Assembly (NCBI GenBank): GCA_000969725.1
Contig: JXSR01S034941.1
Direction: 5' to 3' (one strand)
From: Ophiothrix spiculata
Lineage: Eukaryota; Echinodermata; Ophiuroidea; Amphilepidida; Ophiotrichidae
Length of the DNA stretch: 24,149 bases
Each line of letters opens with the position of its first letter. The stretch's first letter is position 1. Positions 17,641 to 24,149 of this stretch are shown piece by piece. The notes beneath the pieces were generated by a model, which worked only from the letters and a program-made list of their open reading frames with translations, was not told the origin of the DNA and searched no databases. A program made the translations under genes and the position numbers.

Positions 17641-17891
17641 TAACTCAGCATGTTATTCAATCTTACTGAAAGCATGTTCCTGTATTCTTCTCTTCTAATT
17701 TTGTGTTCATTACGCAGATGCTTTACCAACTCGCTTAAATAGGTTTGGTGTTTAAAGGAACATCCAGGGACGAAGTACAGTTCTGACTTTCTGTACCTCA
17801 TCCAGCTGTTGTTTGTTTTGGTGGCCACATACTGTTGAGCGGGTGTTGCAGGTGGCAGTGCAAGATGTTTGGCATAACAAAGTCTGCTCAT
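17641..17891 (-). pseudogene. Unrecognised frame fused to the LINE tail, possible C2H2-like finger
   Basis: Upstream of the LINE junction, and in the same open frame, the minus strand reads MSRLCYAKHLALPPATPAQQ, then SWMRYRKSELYFVPGCSF, then KHQTYLSELVKHLRNEHKI. The C-x-F-K-H...L-x-x-HLRNEH pattern recalls a degenerate C2H2 finger as found at the start of some transposon-derived proteins, but only one Cys is well placed. The fusion to LINE sequence creates a 141-residue chimeric frame that is probably accidental. Confidence 0.3.
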
Positions 17892-19192
17892 TTGATAAAA
17901 TCTTTAACCGCTTTCCCAAAATATTGACAGGACATCACTCGGCATATGGTGTCAGTAGGCACTTTTGAGAACTGAAAAATACAAAATTTAATACAAAAAA
18001 TTACTTGGCATCCTCATATTAAAGAAGCAGTCTGCAAAGGTAAATTAACATGAAGGTGGTTGTAAAAAAATATTTCCAATTTATGTTAGGCTATGGCATT
18101 GCCAGTAAAGTGTCATTGTGTCAAGTGTCATTCTTATCTTCTTTCTTTTCTTCTTTCCTTTTTTCTTCCTCACTATCATCGTCCTTGTATCATCAATCAT
18201 CAAATCTTTAACCTATACCAGGTAAAAAAAAATAGTCATGTATCGAAGCGATGTAATGCAAAAACAAGAAACACATTTTTGTTTCCCGTGCGCCGCGCGC
18301 ATTTTGTTTTGGCGTCATATATTTGCGCATTTCATTTTTTTATTTGGTATTTTAGATAACGAAAATCAAAATAGCCAATTAAAAAGAACAGGGAAAATTG
18401 CACAATTTTTACTAAAGAAGTGTTTTCTTTTCAACAAAAACTTGAAACCGGACAGGTTTCTTACTGAAAAAATCATCACCCATGCGGATTTTCAATCAAA
18501 ATTTGCCTTAGCACCTCTTAAAACAATACAAAAAAATGAAAACAAAATAAAATAAAAAATATACATTTAGGTTTTTTGACCACCTACAGGAAACAAACTT
18601 TTTTTTTTGCCTAATATGATATTATGTATAATCTGTAAGTGCATATGTCGCTATACAAACTTTGAACATAACAAAGTTGTTTATTTGCCCTGATATGTGA
18701 TAATCGAAATGTCAATATATAATGATTTGTAAAGGCTGAACGTGTGTGTTCACAAATGTCCTATTTGTAGCTGCTACTTCACCAGAGTATTCAAATTGTC
18801 AATGTTAGGATATATATTCCTCGTTTGAACTTTGATAATATCAAAGGTAGTGACTATATACAAGACTAGTCGTGTATACAGATACCAAAACGTTATGTAC
18901 AAGATGGTCTATATAAAACTATATAAAACCGGCTTTAAAACACTTGTCTTGACCGATGAGCAGAACCACCAATGGTAACAGTATAGTAATACACACGTCA
19001 ATACACTATAGAGTGCAACACAAGAATGAAAGAAAATACTTAGCTTTTGGCGGTATTTTTTTGTGCGCTGAAATCCTCCCGCCGGCGAGAAACCCTTCCT
19101 GATTGGTCAGTTATTATGTAATATGTCCAAACGTTGCCATAGTTATCAGGAAATGATGCCTCGTCAGCGAAATTTTACCGTTCTCCGATACA
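17892..19192. other. No supported gene
   Basis: Frames at 18093-18359 and 18238-18555 (+) are low-complexity and hydrophobic. Two tatataaaa-type runs near 18910-18925 resemble TATA boxes but no transcript start can be linked to them. Confidence 0.4.
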
Positions 19193-19599
19193 TTACGGCA
19201 AGCCGTCATTATTTGTTGACTTCCGGTTTGAGCAATGATGGTCGACTTCGTGACCTTTGTGGCGGCACACTTTCAATTCCGAAATTGCGGCAGCCCGTAA
19301 TATTCGTAAAATTACGGTTTGCCATCTCGCTGCACACTGTTCAGAGGGTATGTGAAATTCTAGAACAAACCCCTCACCATCGCTACAAACATGCGTGCTT
19401 TGCAATGTTCTTTTTCTGGTGCCAACCGCTCCTCTATTTCGTTTTTAAAGGACTTCAATTTGTCTTGAAAGTCTCCAAGATTCACAAAACCTATTAGTCT
19501 ATCACTTGACTTTTGATATACTAATTCTGACTTTATCTTTATCTCATCGTGCACCAAACAAACAAATTTGTGATGAGGTTCTTTTCATCTTTATTTCCC

Positions 19600-20250
19600 G
19601 AATGAGCTAAAGCATATTGCTGCCATAGACACACCCCTTTCCATTTTTGTCCAGTGGGTAGAGTTGCGGAGAGTTGTCATACATGGCAATTTAATAACCT
19701 TCCTCATGGAGTCCTGCCTTACTTGACACCATTCGCTTTCATTGATCTTTATTTCTCGCATGAGTTGAAGCATTGCCGACATAGAAACACCACTTTCTGT
19801 TTTTGTCCAATGGGTGTAGTCGCGGAGGGTTGTCATACATGGCAATTTTATAACCCTCCTCATGGTGTCCTGCCTTACATGACACCATCCGCAAAAGGAC
19901 CGCATGTTCTTTTCTGGTGCCGTTCTATTTTCTATTTCATTTTTAAATGATCTCAATTTGTCATGAAAGTCTCCAAGGTTAACAAAGCCTATAAGTCTAC
20001 CTGTAGACTTATAAGTCTACCTGTAGACTTTTGGTAAACTAGTTTCCACTTAATTTTCATTTCATCATGTACCAAACATACACATTTTGATGAGCTTCTC
20101 TCTCATCGATCTTTATTTCTCGCATGAGTTGAAGTATTGCCGACTTAGAAACGCCACTTTTCGGTTTTGTCCAATGGGTGTAGTCGCGGAGGGTCGTCAT
20201 ACATGGCAATTTGATCACCTTTCTCATGGTGTCCTGTCTTACTTGACACC
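19600..20250. repeat. Nested duplications (156-bp and 364-bp steps) in the P-like transposase
   Basis: The landmark gtccaatgggtgtagtcgcg and variants begins at 19649, 19805 and 20169, so the spacings are 156 and 364. The 364-bp step also duplicates the VHDE-to-GFVNLGDF block. Copies differ at several sites, with the 19649 copy the most diverged. Confidence 0.85.
19991..20030. repeat. 20-bp palindromic tandem duplication
   Basis: ataagtctacctgtagactt occurs twice in a row. Each unit contains a perfect 8-bp stem (aagtctac, complement gtagactt). Confidence 0.95.
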
Positions 20251-20271
20251 ATTTGTAAGTTCAAGCACCAC

Positions 20272-20548
20272 TTCGTCATGTGAGTGCAAGACAGTCGTAT
20301 CTGCAATAGCTGCCATTTGTCATAAATTTGGATTGCACACTGACTCATCTCCAATCTTGGGTTAGTGGTTCTTGAAATGGTTCTTCAGGTGGTTCTTCAG
20401 GTGATGGTAAGAACCATTTCAAGAACCACTGACATAAGACAGGGATTTTTTGAGGGATTTTGCACATTCTTGTGATTAAGTATAAAATAAAAATAACTTA
20501 AGCAGCCATTGCAGATACGACTTTCTTTCACTCACATGACGACTTTAT
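20272..20548. repeat. Fold-back: nested inverted repeats
   Basis: An outer pair of about 45 bases (around 20272-20317 and 20505-20548; shared core gcagatacgact and ctcacatgacga) is in inverted orientation with a few mismatches. Inside it is a perfect 22-base inverted repeat, 20364-20385 and 20409-20430 (agtggttcttgaaatggttc then tt), with a 23-base loop that itself contains a 12-base tandem repeat. It lies between the P-like and DDE_Tnp_4 remnants and may be the terminal region of one of them. Confidence 0.8.
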
Positions 20549-20627
20549 CATCATGGGATGCCATCTGTGTCCAGATGGCCCTCTTGCCTGAGATGCCTCT
20601 TCAGGGCTTCATTTTTAAAATTTTCAA

Positions 20628-20666
20628 AAGAGCTATAAATAGCTCTTCTGGAGCTCTCAAGAAGAG
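20628..20666. repeat. Two small perfect hairpins
   Basis: AAGAGCTAT-aa-ATAGCTCTT at 20628-20647 and CTCTTCT...AGAAGAG at 20643-20666 share the AGCTCTT segment, so they are mutually exclusive folds. Function unknown. Confidence 0.7.
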
Positions 20667-20763
20667 CGGTCTGAATAGCTCCTCTGGAATGAATAAGATG
20701 AGCTGTTGTGTAAATAGGAAGAGCTATTTCATACTTTTTGAATGAATATAAACAGTTGCAAGT

Positions 20764-21412
20764 TTAGGTATATAAGCATTCAGAACTTCTGCTGCACAGA
20801 TTAGCTATCAATAAATCAATATCATTAATGTCACAATCTATTTTTGACGAGTTTGTCCAGTTTATGTATGTTATCATGATTTCCTTTGCAACTCCTGAAT
20901 TCTCAAATCTCCACTCATGATGCTTTACACCACACCTAACAAATGTTGCTCCATCTATCCAGAGAGGTGCCAATCTCTAATGTTGCGTGTTGCAGCATGA
21001 GATCTTCCTGAATTGGAAAACCTCGGTCAGACATGATGATGTCACCTGTCTCAATTAAGGAAAGGAAACCGCTCTTTCTTGTAATAAAAACGTCGGAAGC
21101 CCTTCCTCCATATGACTTTATATCTGATATAAAAGAAATATGTCCATTTGGTGTAATCGCAACAAGAACTTTCATGGTATTGTGTTTTTTGTAGTCCGAC
21201 CATGTGAGTGCCTGTAACTCCAAAGAACGAGGCCTCTCAATGAACATTTCTGTACAATCTATTATGCAGCGTAATTTCTTGCATCGTGTCAGGAACTGTT
21301 TCGGCATTGTCCTCATAATGGCCCACCGCTTTGGCCAAACAATAAGCGGTTTCAAAGTTCTAGCCAAGAACCGTATCCAGGTCCTCATAATCTCTGAGAA
21401 TGTACTTGGCAA
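20764..21412 (-). pseudogene. DDE_Tnp_4 transposase, catalytic part, C-terminal damage
   Basis: From 21412 the minus strand reads MPSTFSEIMRTWIRFLARTL, KPLIVWPKRW, then CIIDCTEMFIERPRSLELQA, LTWSDYKKHNTMKVLVAITP, NGHISFISDIKSYGGRASD, then GDIIMSDRGFPIQEDLML. These are the HTH-to-DDE blocks of cut-and-paste transposases of the DDE_Tnp_4 family. The first catalytic Asp (IIDCTE) and second (SDRGF) are present. The Glu, normally in an 'H-x-ER-x-x-G' motif, is gone: after LMLQHATLEI the frame shifts and a deletion joins to a degraded tail (20764-20973) ending INDIDLLIANLCSRSSE. The N-terminal part continues at 22409-22893 after an insertion. Confidence 0.85.
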
Positions 21413-21426
21413 AACTCCAAATAGTA

Positions 21427-22408
21427 CAGAGTGTCCACGAATGATTTATACCCGATTATCGAATTTTTTGGTGGAGCAGTGGTTAATATTTTGGTCAGAT
21501 CTTGTTAATTTTCAAAATAAACTTGTCTTTAGGTTCCTGAAGAATTGTGAATTTTCCAAATCGCATGTTCCTGTGGAAAGTTACAGAGATTTTTCCAAAC
21601 AGGGTATATTTTGCGTATTGTAAATTTGTAATTAGAGAAATTGTCGACAATTAAAACCTACTATACTGACACCCTTTACTTTTAATTTAAAACGTGAAAT
21701 ACAATTTAGGTTTCATTTATTGGCTGTGATGGATATAGGATCTTTTGGAAAATATATGATGATTTTGGTTACGATTGAACAGCTTTACAATAGCCATGTT
21801 AATGTAAGATGTTTATATGTACTTGCCTAAGGGAAACCCACCTTGAAACTTTATATTTGACAATTTGCTAATTACAACCGGAAGTTTTTAATGGGTATTA
21901 TGGGTAACAACTCAATATTAGGACCAGAATTTGTCGACGGAAACCTCATCGCGGGGAAGTATGTTAATCAACAGAACTGTGATCCATCAACCCGCTAAAA
22001 TGGTGTCCTGCTCCATATCTGATTAAGTCTATCTCACTAATCTTAGTACTATAGTAGGAATAGATTCAGAAGTCTGCAAGGTTATGCTTTTTGTAGATCT
22101 TAGAAAATTACAAAGCAAAGAAAGAATATTTTAATTTGGTCAAGTTGTATTCATTACACTTTAAAAACTTTAGTAAGTTTGCATGTTACAGGTATTTATT
22201 CGTATTATACCCGCATTTGTACAGATCAAAACCACGTTTGCATCATTTTTCAATTACGTCGTCGTGCAAAGCAATGAAGCATGATATTTTGATGAAACCT
22301 ATGGAAAATGTAGAAGACTTATCCACTATTGTAGGAAAGCTGTTGGATTTATGAAAAATATGATTATTTTTTTTTGAAACCGCGTATAAATCATTCGTGG
22401 ACACTCTG
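21427..22408. mobile_element. 982-bp TA-flanked DNA transposon inserted in the transposase gene
   Basis: Both ends are the same perfect 25-base inverted repeat beginning CAGAGTGTCCACG; it spans 21427-21451 and 22384-22408. TA lies directly outside each end (21425-21426 and 22409-22410). A TA target duplication with CA-initial termini fits Tc1/mariner-type elements. There is no transposase frame inside; a small + frame at 22136-22354 (ending STIVGKLLDL) is unrecognised. Removal of the element and one TA restores an uninterrupted transposase frame across the site, with ...LTIQFLTL before and LFGVLPSTFSEIM after. Confidence 0.93.
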
Positions 22409-22893
22409 TAGTGTCAGGAACTGAATTGTCAAGTCTAAGCGAAGTCTCATTAATACCATAAGGAATTCATCCTTTGTTTTTAATTTTCTCTTGGTGCCAG
22501 ACTTTCTTGGTGTGTTCTTAAAGTTACGTGAAGTCTGTGTTTCTTCCGTTGGCCACTTTTCCAATAAGTCATCTTTTTGGCATGTGGCTCTAAGTATGCA
22601 TGCATGTCATCGAATGCCTTTCTGAAATGTAATCCAGTACAGTGGTTAATGTCCCTATCTTTGACTATATTCTCTTCTCCAAAGAGCCTTTTCTTCTTTA
22701 GTAACGGTTTTGTTTTCTTAACTCTGGTTTTAGTTGTTATGAGTTCATGTTCCAAGTCTCTTACTCTGTGCCTAAGTTTATTAATTTCAATTTGCTTTGT
22801 GATGCACTCATTACAATCACATCCAGGCTTACAATCACACTGATAGTAAAATTTGTATACATGATCATGGTTCACTTTCATAGTCGGTGTCAT
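22409..22893 (-). pseudogene. DDE_Tnp_4 transposase, N-terminal part
   Basis: The minus strand from 22893 reads MTPTMKVNHDHVYKFYYQCD, a Cys-rich piece (CDCKPGCDCNECITKQIEIN), a coiled-coil-like stretch (RDLEHELITTKTRVKKTKP), then KRLFGEENIVKDRDINHCTG, then LEPHAKKMTYWKSG, and after a frameshift near 22490 KLKTKDEFLMVLMRLRLDL. The 'LFG-x-ENI-x-x-D...YTG' block and the 'KDEFLMVLMRLRL' helix-turn-helix start are typical of the region before the catalytic core in these transposases. Its last codons join perfectly to 21412 once the TA element is removed. The CDC/CNEC cysteines could form a small zinc site. Confidence 0.8.
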
Positions 22894-23200
22894 GGCAGGA
22901 GAACCTGACCTTTGCTTTTGTTTTTCATGGGCGGAACATATTCACGTTTTGTTGGAGGAGCACATTTTGGTGCGACATCATGTATTTCATTGAAAATATG
23001 TGCAATGTCAGCTTCTTCTGGTTGGGAAGCAGGCTGCCTGACTTTTGTACTTTGTATGGGACAGCTTCATCATTCCATCTGTGAATTTGCAAAGTGAGCA
23101 GAGCTTCTGCTAATTCAGGCCCAATTCTGCGAAAAGAAAGGCCTGCACTTTTTAAAAATGAATGGAACCTCTCATTAATATCTGAGAAAGTACTGTTATC
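22894..23200 (-). pseudogene. Probable upstream coding part of the transposase gene, frameshifted
   Basis: From about 23200 the minus strand is open as FSDINERFHSFLKSAGLSF, then RRIGPELAEALLTLQIHRWN, then DEAVPYKVQKSGS; a frame change near 23035 gives QPASQPEEADIAHIFNEIHD, then VAPKCAPPTKREYVPPM, and another leads into the MTPTMK start at 22893. The run of protein-like sequence in one direction argues this belongs to the same gene rather than being a spacer. An acceptor-like tactttctcag precedes it. No domain is recognised. Confidence 0.4.
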
Positions 23201-23655
23201 CCAATCTTAAATTTTCTTTTATATTCATACTCTGTTTCTCAACTTGTGAAAGGGATCATTCAATTTCTTTTGTTTGGCCCAGTTTGGCCTGAGCGTTTTT
23301 GTGGTAAACTGTGCACAATAACCCTTATTTGGATATTTTTCTTCATGAAGTTGGGTTCTAGTCTACTACAGTATTATGGCACAAGAAACATGTTGCATTT
23401 CACAAGTCAATATTTTATTTTTAAAATCATTAGTTATCATATCCAGGCTCAACAGATATTTTTGTATTTTAAACAAAAACAACAAAAAATAATGGTTAAA
23501 TCATAAACATCGCACATCTAAAGTTACAAAGCTTGCAATACGGCGACAGTATTCGGTGAAAGTTCAGTGTGAGCAATGCATTATACGTAAGAGTGCTATG
23601 AAATGAACTTCTTAATTGTGTTCTTTTCCCTGCAAGTGTGCGATTGTTCGCATTT
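23201..23655. other. No supported gene
   Basis: AT-rich sequence between the transposase remnant and the right-edge gene. The + frame at 23246-23506 is hydrophobic and has no motif. Confidence 0.4.
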
Positions 23656-23850
23656 TCAGGCTACAGGTTGTCCATCTATTCGTATTTGGCCAATTTGTAT
23701 ATCACATTTGTATTGATCATACATGTTGGGGTCCTTATTTCCATCAACTCCAAATGGAACGTTAGTTGTCTCTGAGTTGTTGTCATCAATTGTGTCACAC
23801 TTAATCCACTGAATTGTCAAACAGAGCTTTTCATGCACTCTCGATCCTTT
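23656..23850 (-). CDS. Unrecognised open frame downstream of the IgGFc-binding-like exon
   Basis: The minus strand reads HEKLCLTIQWIKCDTIDDN, then VPFGVDGNKDPNMYDQYKCD, then IQIGQIRIDGQPVA and a stop. It is open in a different frame from the exon just upstream. Two cysteines and an acidic, Asn-rich composition suggest an extracellular segment, which would fit continuation of the same protein after a frameshift or a very short intron. This is inference; it has no recognised domain. Confidence 0.3.
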   Translation of the reverse strand, partial: KGSRVHEKLCLTIQWIKCDTIDDNNSETTNVPFGVDGNKDPNMYDQYKCDIQIGQIRIDGQPVA

Positions 23851-24149
23851 CTTTCTTTTCATCGTCGTATGGCGAATAAGACAGCACATAGTGCATTGTG
23901 CCCAGATGACGCGTGGGTAGCACTAGGAACCCATCATTTTTGTATCCATCATCCACCATGGCATGCACTGATATCTTCTTCTCAGCACTTACCACCACTG
24001 TTTTATCACTTGTCACACCAGTGTCCCGCATACGGACAGAGTAGGGTAGGGAGATATCGACATAGGAAGCACGGGTAAGCGTGCGAGTCTGTGAAAAGTC
24101 TGTCCCAGGGATAGTGACGGTGGTGCGGACTGGTTCTATGGATGCTGTA
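23834..24149 (-). CDS. IgGFc-binding-protein-like N-terminal domain exon, partial
   Basis: The frame is open from the right edge of the window: ...RTTVTIPGTDFSQTRTLTRA, SYVDISLPYSVRMRDTGVTS, DKTVVVSAEKKISVHAMVDD, GYKNDGFLVLPTRHLGTMHY, VLSYSPYDDEKK, ending at a stop at 23831-23833. The arrangement '...V-x-I-P-G...I-x-LP...G-x-x-x-K-x-V-x-V-x-A-x-x-x-ISV...DG-x-L-x-LPT-x-x-LGT-x-Y-x-V-x-SY-x-P' is that of the IgGFc-binding N-terminal domain, a beta-rich extracellular domain of mucus or matrix proteins that is expanded in marine invertebrates. The 5' part lies outside the window. A frame change near 23840 means either the exon ends here or the gene is damaged. Confidence 0.75.

Larger units (their letters stand above)
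19193..20360 (-). pseudogene. P-element-like (THAP9-type) transposase remnant with internal duplications
   Basis: Blocks on the minus strand: RQDTMRKVIKLPCMTTLRDY (with THWTK after it), three times; HDE-x-KIK-x-x-LVYQKS, twice; LIGFVNLGDF, twice; then FVAMVRGLF and a decayed stretch with ELKVCRHKG and CSNRKSTNN. The order 'LPS-x-x-TLRDYTHW' then 'DE-x-x-IK-x-x-LVYDK-x-x-G-x-x-x-GFVNLGD' then 'MVRGLF' then 'FKV-x-A...SNRK' is that of P-element-like transposases; the Asp of VHDE is the probable first catalytic acid. Stops and frameshifts separate the blocks. The THAP domain that should precede them is not found here, and it is unclear whether the THAP halves at 6.7-7.4 kb are related. Confidence 0.7.

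Noticed and set aside
17466..17891. A single 141-residue gene
   Set aside because: The C-terminal part is LINE RT and the N-terminal part is unrelated; the open frame across the junction is chance.
18093..18555. Two + strand ORFs of 88 and 105 codons
   Set aside because: Low-complexity, phenylalanine- and lysine-rich translations without domain signal.
18905..18930. TATA-box promoter (tatataaaa twice)
   Set aside because: Such runs are common by chance in AT-rich DNA, and no transcript start or downstream gene can be tied to it.
1..24149. tRNA, rRNA or other structured RNA genes
   Set aside because: No cloverleaf-like arms with A/B box motifs and no rRNA core sequence were recognised by eye; a covariance-model scan would be needed to exclude them fully.

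Overview
This is metazoan genomic DNA, most likely from a marine invertebrate such as an echinoderm, cephalochordate or mollusc. It is AT-rich and gene-poor, with no bacterial operon logic, but it has splice-like boundaries and many decayed eukaryotic transposons. The set seen here (DIRS1-like, L1-like ORF1, CR1/L2-like LINE, Helitron, THAP/P-element-like, DDE_Tnp_4 transposase, TTA-flanked MITEs) plus an IgGFc-binding-type exon at the right edge fits such genomes. The species call is inference. A run of 50 N at 13150-13199 marks a draft assembly.

Left third (1-7.4 kb). On the minus strand lie an L1-like ORF1 fragment (575-823), a DIRS1-like element with frameshifted RT (860-1300) and gag-like (1368-2100) parts, and a 146-bp x 4 tandem array (2131-2739). 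A Helitron remnant follows (3772-6665): Rep-type N domain, then ten tandem 138-bp (46-aa) copies of the segment just before the helicase, then a mutated Walker A, then a 380-bp inverted-repeat insertion, then the next helicase motif. Two THAP-domain halves lie beyond its 5' side.

Middle (7.5-14.3 kb). This part holds an unrecognised broken ORF, a 223-bp MITE with TTA target duplication, a 454-bp TTAAG-rich MITE, a possible terminal exon (10087-10295), and a LINE RT tail abutting a second Helitron N-domain copy. That copy runs into a 104-bp x 5 array. Next are a 180-190-bp array with the assembly gap and a LINE linker fragment, and an unrecognised degenerate coding stretch.

Right third (14.3-24.1 kb). 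Here are a MITE inserted into one unit of a 50-bp duplication, a possible + strand terminal exon with AATAAA, a second LINE RT tail, a P-element-like transposase remnant with internally duplicated segments, a fold-back structure, and a DDE_Tnp_4 transposase split by a 982-bp TA-flanked element whose removal restores the reading frame. An IgGFc-binding-like exon runs off the right end.

The genes do not form a pathway. The window is a nested transposon graveyard, and its notable property is repeated short-unit tandem amplification of transposon pieces. The only likely host gene is the right-edge IgGFc-binding-like exon; a few short candidate exons remain unrecognised.
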